DNA from: Coptis chinensis
Lineage: Eukaryota > Streptophyta > Magnoliopsida > Ranunculales > Ranunculaceae
Reading direction: 5' to 3'
DNA: 64,000 bases
NCBI GenBank assembly: GCA_015680905.1
Contig: CM027384.1
Span: 63,557,001-63,621,000, forward strand
The notes beneath the pieces are model-generated. The model was not told the origin of the DNA and searched no databases. It was given only the letters and a program-made list of their open reading frames with translations. Both the position numbers and the translations under genes were made by a program. Positions 12,267 to 23,154 of this stretch are shown here, one piece after another. Positions within the stretch are counted from its first letter, which is position 1, and the number at the start of each line of letters is the position of its first letter.

Positions 12267-13860
12267 ACAACGCTCTTCCGCATCTGATGTTCACAAGCAT
12301 GTTATTTGTATTTTTAATTACATCTAGATAGATTTAGTTATCTGTTACATACATACAGTATTGTCACGCTATACTGAATGCATTTCAAGGCATAGGCAGG
12401 AGAATTTATCCCGTAAAGCAAATGTTCCTGAAATAACATTGTAATATAGACATAAATTATTGTGTGATGGATTAGGTGAACAGTCTATCTCTTCCGTCCC
12501 CTCGCTTTGTTGCGGGGGTACATCACTTTCATATCTTAATAGTATGTCATCTTTTCTTTTTCTAGCCAAACCGAAGTTTCGTGCATGTGCTCAAACCGCT
12601 TTGTCGGGCCACTTTTTGAAGGATTGGTGCATTTTCTGCACCTTGAGGTACTTGGAAGTATGCGTATTCAGATGGGAAGCAAATTTTAGACCACGCTACC
12701 CTACTCATATTTTACAAGAAGAATTTGGTGAAGCACATAATTCCTTCAGTCAACATGCCCATCACATTGCAAAACTTGCATCACTGTGGAGTGTTGCAAA
12801 TGTTTCGTTCTCTCTGATTTCTTGGCATAATAATCAAGTTATCTCTGGGTCTCATTCCCGTATCTAAAGTTGCTCTATAAGATTTGGGTGTCATTCAAGG
12901 ATGTGCCTTGCATATTGCCATTTCAGCATGTATATTTAGAAGATGGGGAAAAAATCTTTGTAACACTGTAAAATTGTGAACATTAGGAAAATATTAGTGA
13001 TTAGTATTCACATCTTTTGTATTTTAATTATTATGGTCAAGACCCTTTAAGGTGTCTGTTGTAGTTAAGGAAAGTCCACCCCTTACAGATTGCTAATTTA
13101 GTAGAAGCTTCTACTTATTATTATTATTATTTTTATGTCTATGGAATGGAGGGGGCAATTACTATCTTTTTTCGTCAAATTTAGAGGAAACAATTATTCT
13201 TTGTGACTATGTTTACCATGCCGTAGGGACTTCAATTCAACTTAGAACCTATGATGGACAATTGCATTTTTTTTTATGAACTTACACAACATTACCTAAT
13301 TGTGTTCCACACTTCTAAGTTCCACCTCTAAAACCACGTAACATTTTATGTAATATTTTTTCTAAGAATATATATGTTGCCACTATGTGATATGCTATAA
13401 CGATATTTAATGGCTTCTATATTCTTTTAGCATGCCAGTTTCAGAAGCTAATGAACTTAGTATGCTAACATAATTTCATAAAAATTAAATGTAGTAGACA
13501 CCGATATTATATTCAAATACAAATACCTGTCAACATGATCTATTTGTCATCCACAAAGACTTTGAGGACCATATACATTCATCTTTTTTTTCCTCCCATT
13601 TTTTTTTCATGTACTTAGATTGTTCTAATGATTAGGCATTGCAAATTATTTGTAAACAGAAAATGATATTTAAGCAATAATATATATTATGAATGTAATG
13701 TACATGATTTTTAAATTGTAGTATTTGTTACACTTGCAGCTTTGCTAGATTTTTTGAATTTCATGTATAAATTAATAACAAATTAATTAGTAACAATCTG
13801 ACATAGCTCTCCTCTTGATAACTATGTTCACATTCTCTTCAATAAATTTTGTGTGTCGTT
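12267..13860. other. Helitron right interior, no gene recognised
   Basis: A 135-codon plus-strand open frame at 12460-12867 (MCDGLGEQSISSVPSLCCGG...) has no recognised domain; I would not call it a gene. The rest is AT-rich, with a TTA-type microsatellite at about 13115-13135. The part just after 12266 may be captured ClpC 3' UTR. Confidence 0.3.
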
Positions 13861-13888
13861 CATGTGCAGAGCACGTGCATTTTGCTAG
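13861..13888 (+). other. Helitron 3' terminus: hairpin plus CTAG
   Basis: Arms CATGTGC (13861-13867) and GCACGTG (13871-13877) pair with one G-T, around loop AGA. Then come CATTTTG, the terminal CTAG (13885-13888) and host T at 13889. This matches the Helitron 3' signature of hairpin, short spacer, CTRR|T. Confidence 0.65.
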
Positions 13889-14126
13889 TGAATAATAATG
13901 TCACGCGGTTTTGTTTTCTGGGCCCACTTTATATGAGTCTTGGTTTGAAAGTTAAACTCTAATTACGAAACCAAGGTTGAGTTTTGAAATTGTGTTCTAC
14001 TGTATGGGATGTTTATTTACACACTACTTATGTTGGGAAAGGATTACAACGGCACGACATTATAATCGGTTATTCTATGATCTCAACAATATTGTTATTA
14101 TTATTATTATTATTTTTGCTAACTGG
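13889..14126. other. Spacer between Helitron and hAT element
   Basis: About 240 bp of AT-rich sequence with a TTA-rich microsatellite at about 14094-14116. No gene is seen, nor any recognisable upstream half of the F-box gene whose 3' part lies to the right of the hAT element. Confidence 0.4.
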
Positions 14127-14384
14127 CAGGGGCGGATCTAGGATTTTAGATAAGGGGGGCTGCCATGGAGTTAACCTTTAAAGATTTTTTTAGGAACCAA
14201 TAATCAATGTCTACGGAAAATTATTTAAATATCTATTTGAGTTTATAATTAGCTAGCATTGATAAACAAAAGAATTGTCGCTTTTATTATCTTACCCAAA
14301 ATGGACAAAATAGTGTTTTCACTATAGACCTAGACAAATATAACAAAGAAATATGCAAGAATAACATAGCACATTAGCATCACA

Positions 14385-16865
14385 CTAGTGAAGTTTTGAC
14401 CTGCGTGGATTCTTATCAAATACATCCATTATTGCATCCAAATCAACTTCTTTAGCAAATTCCTGTTCAATGTAAATAGTAATGCAATCTACAAGAAATT
14501 CATCCCCCATCTTGTTACGAAGTCGTGTTTTGAGCAATTTCATAGCTGAGAATGCTCGTTTTGTAGTTGCCGTGGAAACGGGAAGTGTCAAGACAAGACG
14601 AATCAATCTATCAATCAAATAATAGATCTTGATCTTTCTTGTTTCAACTAGTCTTTGACATAATTCGGAGATGGTAGACAATTTCTGAAAAAGATGATGC
14701 TTGAGCACATCAAGTTTGTAATGTTGCAGTTGACTTCTCAAATGATGTATCTCTTGTTTCGTGAAGTCTCCATAATAAAACTTTTCTGCGAGTTTGCAAA
14801 TGTCATCAATGTTGAAGGACTTAAAAGCATCTTTCGGATCCAAAGCAGAACGAAGATAAAGAAGCTCTATTGTTTCTTCTAGAAATCTGTTATTTAATTC
14901 CACCAACTGGTAATCTATTACAGCATTAAATAACTCGACCCGGTAGTGATGCTCAACTGTAATGTAATCTTTCTGTTGGCAAGAATGACCTGTACCCGCC
15001 ATGTGTCGAGCACCCATATCAGGCATATCAATATCATGTTTTTTGCAAAACAAAATCACATCACCAAGGAAAGCATCCCAAGAAGATCCTCTTAATTCTT
15101 GAAGAAGTGCTTTTATACTGGAGACTAAGCTGATAGCATTTAAAATGTCTTGGGACTTTTCTTGCAGGGCTTTACACAAGACATTAGTAATTCCCATAGT
15201 CTTATGCAATAAATGAAAAAGAAAGACAAACTCAAAACTTTTCATTGCAAGAATAGCACCTTTAGCTTCCCCACGCATAGAGTTGCTTAACCCGTTCTTC
15301 ATGACGCTTTCAAGAACTATACAAATTGAATCAAACATCTCTTTCAGGCTACAAACCAAAGCAAAATGAGAACTCCATCTAGTATCTCTTGCTTGATTAG
15401 CTCTTTTTCCAGTAACAAGTTCACGACTAGCTACCAGCATATCAATTTCATTTTTCCGAGTATCTTCCAACTCCCCGTTTTACTTTTGGGCAACAACATG
15501 AAGATTAACAATAGAAGCCAACTTGGAAAAAAATAACCAAACATCAGAAACATCTTTAGAAGCCGCAACTAGAGCAAGTTGTAGATGATGTGCAAAGCAA
15601 TGCACATAATATGCATATGGACACTCCTTCAGAAACAATGCCTGTAATCCATTCCATTGACCACACATATTGCTAGCACCATCATAACCTTGACCTCTCA
15701 TATTTATAATATGCAAATTATGGCGAGCAAAGATATTGCATATAGCTTCTTTCAAAGTTAAAGCGCAAGTGTCTTTAACACCAACAATACCAAGAAAATA
15801 CTCTCTAACAAAACCACCTCTATCAACAAATCTTAGGACAATCGCCATTTGCTCCTTGTTAGAATTATCTTGTGCTTCATCAACAAGGACACAAAATTTT
15901 GCATCACCAATTTCCTCACGAATTCTCTCTCTCACTTTATCGGCATAGATATGCAAAAGTGTCTTTTGAATTGAATGTGAGGTATATGTGGCATTTCTCG
16001 GAGCATCTTTTAATAATTATGCAACCTTGTCATTCAACATCGCTGCAAATCCCAACACTCCCATGAAATTTCCACTATTTTTTGACTTTTTGGATTCGTC
16101 ATGGCCTCTAAAAGAAATCCCTTGTAGTGCAAGAAATTGAATACACTGAAGAATAGCTTTGACTAGCAAACCGTTCTTAACAACCTCTTCTTTAGATAAT
16201 GTATTTAACACATTATCTATATGTCGAGAAGGATTCATGAAATTTTCACAAGCTATCATCGCCAACCTATGAGGTGAGCATGGACCTCCTTCATGTTGCA
16301 AAAAGGAACACTTCTTTCCATTATTAATCTTCTTCCAACATTTAAAACCTTCAACAGTGGATGCAGGACGCCGCTTCAGCAGATTTGTTTCAAATATAAA
16401 ATATGGAAAACAATAAGCTCTATCCGTATGGAGTGAGTACTCTAGCCAAGGAAAGAGTGTGAACCAAGAGGAGTTGAACCGGCTAGTTTGCTTTCCGAAT
16501 ATGATGGATGGATACTCTTTCTCACTGAGTTCAAGTAACCAACGCCCCTTTCCAAGAAAAGCTCGTCGAACATCATCTTGTTGATTAATCGGGTAATTAT
16601 ATATTGGAGTACGTTTACCCGGATCATGTTCAAATAAAGATGTGGAGTCAAATTCTTCAACACTAACTCTTTAGGCTTGAGGAGAAGGTTCAACTTGCTC
16701 AATTTCAACAACTTGAACTTGTGAAGGAGGTTGGCCATCTCTATCAAGTCTTGAAATATCAAGACTAGATGATGTAGAAGTTACATCATTTTAAGGGGTG
16801 ACATCTTTGGGTTTAAAGAAGGAAAACATGGTTTTCATTTTCTTACGAGCTTGATGTTCAGACAT
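14385..16865 (-). pseudogene. hAT transposase (ZMYM1-like), four in-frame stops
   Basis: One continuous frame of 827 codons runs from ATG at 16865 to the stop at 14385. It is broken only by TAA codons at 16791, 16671, 16017 and 15480; I find no frameshift. Features in order: MSEHQARKKMKTMFSFFKPK; a TTF-type zinc-finger region (RFNSSWFTLFPWLEYS, then AYCFPYFIF, where the usual second Cys appears to be Tyr); FCVLVDEAQDNSNKEQM and MRGQGYDGASNM with the two Asp of the hAT catalytic triad; HCFAHHLQLAL; and a C-terminal hATC dimerisation domain (LPVSTATTKRAFSAMKLLK, then RLRNKMGDEFLVDC). The lack of indels suggests a recently silenced copy. It could still be a source of TIR sequence for related MITEs but cannot make full-length protein. 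Confidence 0.93.
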
Positions 16866-17572
16866 TCTTACCTAAGATAAATCATAATAATTTCGTAATC
16901 AATAGTTTGCTCTATACTAAAAAGCAAAAAAAAAAAAATATCACAATAATAACTACAATAATATTCAACTAATTAAATAAGACCAAAAATTAAATGACAA
17001 TCTAATACTCCAATATAAACTACAAGTTAACAAGACAATAAGTCAAGTAGAGAACACATTAGTATTTGAAAATTGAAAAACAAAAACGAAATAAAAAATA
17101 TAGGCATAATGCAAAACAATTTACCTTAGCCCTTAGGTAATGAATAGCCGAATATAAAATACAATGATAAATAGATTAGGCGCGGAATTGGAACTGCTGA
17201 CTGGAAGAAGACAATAATAAAGAACAAAATTTTCTTTTTGTGAACAAGACGACGACACAAAGGGCTATTTTGTTTTTTTGTTGACCTTTTTTTTTTTTTT
17301 CGGTTTTACTTTTTGACTAGGAACGTGACTTGAGAAACTGGGATTGTCACTTGTAAGAAACTGGGATAGTGACTTGTGGGTCGGGGGGATTGTGTTGTGA
17401 GTTGTGATTTGTGAGAAACGAAACCTCTAGGATTTTTTTTTTTTTTTTTTTTAATAGGAACAACAAACAGGACGAGAACAAATTGGGATTGATTGTGACT
17501 TGTGGGCCTATGGGCTAGTGTTCATACTAATATATTTTTTTTGGGGAAAGTTTTTGGGTGTAGCCCCGTCAC
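16866..17572. other. hAT 5' non-coding region
   Basis: AT-rich, with A and T homopolymers (16926-16940, 17289-17300, 17430-17452) and imperfect repeats of a gacttgtg-containing phrase around 17330-17410. This probably holds the transposase promoter and subterminal transposase-binding repeats. Confidence 0.4.
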
Positions 17573-17839
17573 CAACCTTTTAGATCCGCTCCTGATGATG
17601 ATAAACATTATGAAGTCTACATCTACTCACTACATGGCGATTCTTGGGGAAAGATTGAAAACATACCATATCAACCACGCATACAATCATTGGAATACTT
17701 CAATGGTACACTTTATTGGTGTGCGACACACCAGAGTTAATCCTTGTGTCCTTGCGTTTAACATGGGCGACGAAAAGTTCCAAGAGGTATCTCTTCCTAA
17801 GATTGGGGATGAAGGACTATGAAAAGATGAGTACCTTTG

Positions 17840-18161
17840 TAATGTAGTTCTGATTGGCGGAAGCTTCAGTTTAATAGAATCTACACTTAAATTGAAACAC
17901 AATTTAAAGAAGACCTAAAATCACTCTTTTACTGAATCTCTCAATCATATAAACTTCAACACTGAGGAACCCTAATTACAAGCCCTTATTTAAACTAAAC
18001 CTAGAAAGCAAAAACCAATAGTAACACGACATGTACCACAACTAACTAATGGACTCGAACCATGGGCTTGGACTCAACTAAGGGGCACACACCCATAAAA
18101 TGTAGAGGGAACATAGGCACACGCCTATGACATTGACAGACTTGACTAATGTTCTACATCA
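17840..18161 (-). repeat. 3' LTR of gag-only element
   Basis: 322 bp, the same length as its partner at 20018-20339 with scattered substitutions. It starts TGATGTAG in element sense. The preceding purine-rich tract (sense ATGGGGAGAG, 18162-18171) serves as PPT. Confidence 0.92.
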
Positions 18162-19852
18162 CTCTCCCCATGTTGACGAAGCTTGTCCACAAGATAAAGC
18201 AGTGGAGCGTCTGAAGCTGGAAACACTGACAAAGCTTCATGCTGAAAATCTAGGAGAAGATTAGGTGGCTTGGCAGTAACTTCTTCGACCTCATCTTCAC
18301 CTTCAGCTAACAAAACAGGGCGCGCCTTCTTCTTTGGACACTCGGCAGCAATGTGACCCATAACGCCACATTCAAAGCACTTTCTAGCAGCACTATATGG
18401 ACCAGCAGTTGACACAGGAGTAGCAGTTGTAACTGCACTTGCAAAACCAGTATAAGGTACAGAAGTCATACCAGGTGAAAGCACCCTTTCAACACGCAAT
18501 GCATACTTCAACGTGGTAGCCATGCCATCAATCTCAAACATGATAAATGCTTCATGAATTGACTTGCGCAGGCCATTCAGATAATGACCCACCCCCTGTT
18601 CACCAGTTTTAACCAACCCAGCACGAGTACACAACAACTGAAACTGCTAAGTATATTCTTGAACCGAAGACAACTGTTATTTCAAATTCTGTAGACGAAT
18701 GAACAAATCTTGTTGGTACTATTTAGGAACAAAATTCTCATGTAACTCTCGGCGTATATTAGCCCAAGTGAAAACACGCCTATAACCTTGATTAACCCTC
18801 CGCAGATTTAATTCATCCCACCACACCAAAGCATAAACCTTCAACTTAGTGGCTGCTAATTTAACCTTCTTACCATCATCTACGTTTTTATAATCAAAGG
18901 CCTTTTCAATTTGATTAAGCCAATCAATAAACTAGTCAGGATCAAGTTTACCATCAAAAGTAGGCACATCGATTTTAATATCACCCACCTGACTCCTCTC
19001 TAATATTCGGAGGAACATTATCAATATTCTGAATATCATGATCTTCATCAAAATAATTAAAATGGTCATACCTCTCAAAATCACCGCCCTGCCTAGCGAT
19101 TAGGCTCATGGTCTGGCCTACGACCACTTCAGTCAGTAGAAGGAGAAGAAGGAGGAGATGGAGACCGACCAATATTCTCTTGCCTTGCATTGTGAGGAAT
19201 GGGTTGTTCCAAAAAATTCCTATCACCATCAACCCAGCTCTGCATAGGACGTTGGTAACCATGACTTCTACCTCGAACCTAATTAACACGCGGAATCTCA
19301 CACCCTTGTGGAGGAAGGCGCACACCTCTAGCTACCTCTTGCATGGATAACTCTTGATTTTGGCCATTAGGGTTTAACCTTGGCTGAAAAATTGGATCTT
19401 ATGGCCCTGGGGGGCGTTGACATGTAGCTGGTGGACTGGTGCAGTGGTGACACTATGGGTGGAACTCGCATAGGGACCTCTCCAACACCGTCGTCATCTT
19501 TACCATCACCAACAATAGGTGGTATACGATCAGCTACTTCATCCGCCTGATGAACTTCATTGTTGTTATTTACTCCCACAACTCTGTCCTCACCATTATT
19601 CTCTGGATCAATAGGCACAAAAGGGTTTAGAAGAGGGACTGTACCATTACTCTGTGATGACGCATCATCAGTACTAGCCACTGAACCATTATTCGGTGAT
19701 GGTGGCGGCTGTTGCACCTCTCTCTGTACTATGGCCATTGTTGCAGTAAAGTTCTAGAACATCCATGTCATGATTTTCATGTTTTTCTCTAACCGAAACA
19801 TGCGAGTATCCATGGATAGGGGACGACCTCGAGTGGCTCTGTTATTCACCAT
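18146..19852 (-). pseudogene. Retrotransposon gag with CCHC zinc knuckle
   Basis: Gag forms the virus-like particle and binds the RNA. The frame starts near ATG 19852 (MVNNRATRGRPLSMDTRM) and shows a proline- and acid-rich N-terminal part. The retrotransposon gag core (VDVPTFDGKLDPD, FIDWLNQIEKAF, LKVYALVWWDELN) lies at about 18980-18780. The zinc knuckle CFECGVMGHIAAECPKK lies near 18390-18340. The C-terminal tail ends at the stop at 18146, inside the 3' LTR. Several in-frame stops and at least one frameshift interrupt it, so this copy is dead. Confidence 0.85.
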
Positions 19853-19995
19853 TATTACACAAAAAAAAAATTGACTTAAAAATTCGTCGTGAACAGTAAC
19901 TTGGGTGAATAGTGGTGCGATGAATAGTACCCGATGAATAGTATTTTGCGAAACAGTGTTTTTGGTGAACAGTACCATGAATAGTACCCCCTGGA

Positions 19996-20017
19996 ATTAA
20001 TCTATTCCGATACCAAA
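19996..20017 (-). other. Primer-binding site of gag-only element
   Basis: Directly inside the 5' LTR the sense strand reads TTTGGTATCGGAATAG. TGGTATCGGA resembles the plant initiator-Met tRNA complement TGGTATCAGAGC, with a G for the A after TGGTATC and further mismatches at the end. Confidence 0.75.
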
Positions 20018-20339
20018 TAATGTAGTTCTGACTGGCAGAAGCTTCAGTTTAATAGAATCTACACTTTAATTGAAACACAATTTAAAGAAGACCTAAAATC
20101 ACTCTTTTATTGAATCTCTCAATCACATAAACTTCAACACCGAGGAACCCTAATTACAAGCCCTTATTTAAACTAAACCTAGAAAGCATAAACTAATAGT
20201 AACACGATATGTACCATAACTAACTAATGGACTCGAATTATGGGCTTGGACTCAACTAAGGGGCGAACACCCATAAAATGTAGGGGGAACATAGGCGCAC
20301 GCCTATGACACTGGTAGACTCGACTAATGTTCTACATCA
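20018..20339 (-). repeat. 5' LTR of gag-only element
   Basis: 322 bp, ends CTACATTA in element sense next to the PBS. It differs from the partner LTR by a modest number of substitutions and no net indel. Confidence 0.92.
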
Positions 20340-20676
20340 CTTTGTGTGGTCTTTAGCGGTTCGAGAATTGAAGGCTCTTTGAGGCATGGGCGATGAAAGA
20401 TCAAGGTGGGAGTAGTAAACTTGGACAAGGTTGTTTAACCTTAAACAATGGAGTAATGCCTGTGTGAATTATGCCGAACCCTTATTTTCAACAGAGGAAT
20501 GGGCATTCATATTCTTGCAGAATAGTAGGAAAATAGTTTTGTATGACCCTAAAGATGAAAGTTTAAGAAATCTCCTCAAGTTTAATTACCTTATTCAAGG
20601 AAAAGCATACACGGAGATCCTTGTAACACTTGGTGTTACTAGTGAAATATTGGGAAGAACTGAAGCATGGCTATAG

Positions 20677-21190
20677 CAAAAGGGAAAAGTAAAGAACAAA
20701 AGAACAAAAACAAAAACACAAAGAAAGAGAGAGAGAGAGAGAGTAAGAACAAGTCATAGTAGCTAGGTCATTGATGTAGGGAAGAACTTATAACTTGCAA
20801 ATTTTCACAACTTACACTAAAGCCTATTGATTTCTTATGAAATACTAGGGATTAATGGCTTCAAGGTTTTTTGATGCACACACAAGGAATACCAAAACAA
20901 TGGAAACAAAAGAAGAAACTCTTAATATTATTAACTCAATCAAAACTGAAAACCTAATACAGACTACGAGCCTTTATATAGGCGTAATACCCTAATTAAC
21001 ACAAAACTTGAAATTTTCCAAAAATAAAAAGTTTTGGAATAACCACATATTAAGAAAATACTAATCAATCAATCAAAACTAAAAACCTAATACAGACTAC
21101 CAGCCTTTATATAGGCGTAATACCCTAATTAACACAAAACTCGAAATTTTCCAAAAATGTAAAATTTTGGGATAACCACATATTAAGAAA
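20677..21190. repeat. AG-rich stretch and two-copy tandem duplication of about 133 bp
   Basis: A (GA)n microsatellite sits at about 20724-20742. Then 20936-21068 and 21069-21190 are tandem copies (shared phrases aaacctaatacagactac and agcctttatataggcgtaat). The phrase tttatatagg reads cctatataaa on the minus strand, a TATA-like sequence, so these may be remnants of an LTR of another element. Confidence 0.75.
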
Positions 21191-21220
21191 CTAGCTTTCA
21201 AACCCGTCCTACAAACGGGT
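21191..21220 (-). other. Helitron 3' terminus on minus strand
   Basis: Sense: ACCCGTTTGTAGGACGGGT (5-bp perfect stem), then TTGAAAG, then CTAG with T as the next host base. Confidence 0.6.
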
Positions 21221-21320
21221 GTCATTGTATTAAATTACTTTGAGAAATAATTGCAACTATATATGTAGAGCTATTAGATATGAATATTATGTTGATCACA
21301 CATCCAAATTTCTTGTAACG

Positions 21321-22957
21321 TTTTTTTTTTTGCTAAAGGTAATTGATTAATAAAGAATAAGGATTACAAAAGTGTCAGATACATATTAAGAACTGCTTAC
21401 AGAAGGCTACATCATAAATGTATCATTCCTAAAAACATCAATGCTCTAGTGGACAAATCGGAAATAAGTGGTGTAGTGATTCTCTAGATTCTTCATGAAG
21501 AGTGGTCTACTATCCCACCATTTCCTTTCACCTTGAACCAAGTTAGCCCCATGTTTAGAACAGCTATCGGCACCAAGGTTGGTCTCTCTCCAAGTGACTG
21601 TGACATTGATCCATTCTTTTGTTCCTTCATAGTTTGCCACCTTTCCTGACTCTCCAATGTAATTTATTCTCCTGAAAAGCTTGGACTACCGATTTGAATC
21701 ACTCTCCACCCATATATACTTCCATCCCATTTCCAAATACTTTGTGCGGCTTCCACAATAGCCAATTGTTTCCGCCATGTAATTTGTATTGACCCCCCGG
21801 ACCTCCCGCCACCCTAAGAATTCACCCTTATAGTTTCTCATAACTATTCCCCAACTTGATCTCCCGTGATTCCCTCTCGAGCACCCATCGGATTTTTACC
21901 TTTATTATTCCAGTGGAGGAAGAGTCCGGAAGCATTCAATGATTTTCGTTGCTCTTCTCAGCTTGTGATGAAGATTGAAGACTCTAAGAATCTTTAAGTC
22001 ATGAACCGAAGTTCTCCATATGCCCTGTAGATCTGTGGTGAGCTCGAATGATTGCTCGTCTAGCTAAAAAACAAATATGTGATAAGCTTGAGTCTTTATT
22101 GTCGTAAAGCACTCGTTCCGTTCTTCCAAAGACTCACCATCATAGTGATAGAGCAAGCTTTCCACATGTCAAGAATGAGGGAGCTGTAATGCTTACCTTG
22201 TCTTTGCATCCCGAAATGATTCCGGTTCTTGGAAGTGCTTTGAAAATGTCTCGAGCATAGTTCCAAACTGTTTTAGCCAGACTTGCATTGAAAGAGTATA
22301 TGCTCTAGAGTTTCTTCTTGAGTCGCGGCAAATGCAACATCTAGAGGCCAGCTGTTTTTCTGCCTTTGGAGTGATCGTCTGTTCTTGTTAGCCATCGCCC
22401 GACTTCCATGCAATACCTTGAGTTTTCGGTAGAACCTTTGAGCTCCATATGAATTTACACCATGCTGGTTTGGCTGATTTCTTTCGGATGGCATCATGCG
22501 CTTCCGAAACTGCGAATTTCCCATTAGAATTGCCTAACCATACCCTTGTATCCTCTCTTGCACTGTTAGGCTGCTGTAGAGTGCCCAGTTCTATGCCCAT
22601 TTGCTGCAACAGTTGAGTCATGTTTACCGAAAAGTTCCAAGTATCTCCCAGAATACACTCACTGAGCTTTGACTGAAATTTGACAATCTCTTTGCTCTCT
22701 TCCTGAAAGAAATCACAGAGCGGTTTATTCAACAACCAATTCTCTCTCCACAGATTGATATAGTTTCCATTACCCACCGTCCAGCCATGCAGATGCTTCA
22801 TCTCACTAAGTGCCCATTTGATACCTTTCCAAACAGTGGAGGTTTTGTAGTTTGACCATCCCCCTGTTCGATTGGTATATTTACCTTTCATGTATGACGC
22901 CCTTTCACTATCCTCTATGAAAATAAAGAACACACTTTTGATAAAACTCTTCAACTT
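21321..22957 (-). mobile_element. 5'-truncated LINE (non-LTR retrotransposon) fragment
   Basis: In minus sense the fragment ends with an 11-nt A run (21331-21321). It encodes first the reverse-transcriptase zinc-binding region (TVWKGIKWALSEMKHLHGWT, GNGNYINLWRENWLLNKPLC, FIWSSKVLPKTQGIAWK, EETLEHILFQC; 22954-22273). At the 3' end it encodes an RNase H-type tail (ITVTWRETNLGADS-like, GANLVQGERKWWDSRPLF; 21640-21446). Several frameshifts separate the blocks. Apurinic endonuclease and RT core are missing through 5' truncation, common for LINEs. Confidence 0.85.
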
Positions 22958-23154
22958 TTTGCTACTGTTTAAGAATAGAAGTTTGATTAAAGTTTTGTGA
23001 GAATGCCCAATGAGGCGAATATCATATTGAAACTACTTGAATAAAAAAACATTACCAATCATATATATATGAAAAGAGATATGATAAACACCATTTTAAA
23101 TGCAAAACAATATTTGTTGAGACATTCCCACTACATATAATACAAATATATTTT
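22958..23154. other. Spacer between LINE fragment and minisatellite
   Basis: About 200 bp of AT-rich sequence; nothing recognised. The LINE 5' truncation point is approximate. Confidence 0.3.

Larger units (their letters stand above)
3011..13888 (+). mobile_element. Probable non-autonomous Helitron with captured gene fragments
   Basis: The right end shows a Helitron 3' terminus: arms CATGTGC/GCACGTG around AGA, a 7-nt spacer, then CTAG followed by host T (13861-13889). The left end is uncertain. An A|TC candidate lies at 3010/3011 (TCTCAATTAGTAGAG) and another at 3158/3159 (TCTATACCC). The interior contains several host gene pieces that keep introns (lipase class 3, ClpC, CSP41b, unidentified exons) on both strands. 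Capture of genomic segments is known for plant Helitrons. There are no TIRs or TSDs, as expected, and no Rep/helicase sequence, so it would depend on another element. Alternatively, this is a patchwork of unrelated insertions with a Helitron end on the right. Confidence 0.5.
14127..17594 (-). mobile_element. hAT transposon, ZMYM1/TTF-type, 3.47 kb
   Basis: Terminal inverted repeats are CAGGGGCGGATCTA (14127-14140) and, reading inward from 17594, CAGGAGCGGATCTA. The interior holds a minus-strand hAT transposase. No clean 8-bp TSD is visible (ctaactgg on the left, atgatgat on the right), so one flank may have been rearranged after insertion. The right flank begins directly in an F-box-associated coding sequence. 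Confidence 0.9.
17840..20339 (-). mobile_element. Gag-only LTR retrotransposon (TR-GAG type), 2.5 kb
   Basis: Two 322-bp LTRs (17840-18161, 20018-20339) and a 5-bp TSD ctttg (17835-17839, 20340-20344) define the element exactly. Element sense is minus: LTRs run TGATGTAG...CTACATTA. A PBS like the initiator-Met tRNA complement lies next to the right LTR, and a purine tract lies next to the left LTR. The 1.86-kb interior codes only for a gag polyprotein with a CCHC knuckle; I see no protease, reverse transcriptase or integrase. Such TR-GAG elements are mobilised by other elements' enzymes. Confidence 0.93.
17594..20676 (+). pseudogene. F-box-associated (FBA) domain pseudogene, split by an LTR element
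   Basis: Left part (17594-17839) reads DDDKHYEVYIYSLHGDSW and EYFNGTLYW, then after a frameshift NPCVLAFNMGDEKFQEVSL. Right part (20340-20676) reads YLC continuing to VVFSGSRIEG, then LFSTEEWAFIFLQNSRKIVL and ILGRTEAWL with a stop at 20674-20676. These are the beta-propeller-like FBA repeats of plant CPR1-type F-box proteins, which select substrates for SCF ubiquitin ligases. The N-terminal F-box is absent; the left edge abuts the hAT end. Removing the 17840-20339 insertion and one ctttg copy restores the reading through the junction (DEYLCVVF), which confirms the insertion site. Confidence 0.8.

Noticed and set aside
12460..12867. 135-codon plus-strand open frame as a gene
   Set aside because: No domain, no splice or promoter context, lies in decayed Helitron interior; coding not supported.
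16442..16762. 106-codon minus-strand open frame as the transposase N-terminus
   Set aside because: It is in a different frame from the rest of the transposase. The frame of 14385-16301 continues through this stretch with sensible sequence (NYPINQQDDVRRAFLGKGRW) apart from stops.
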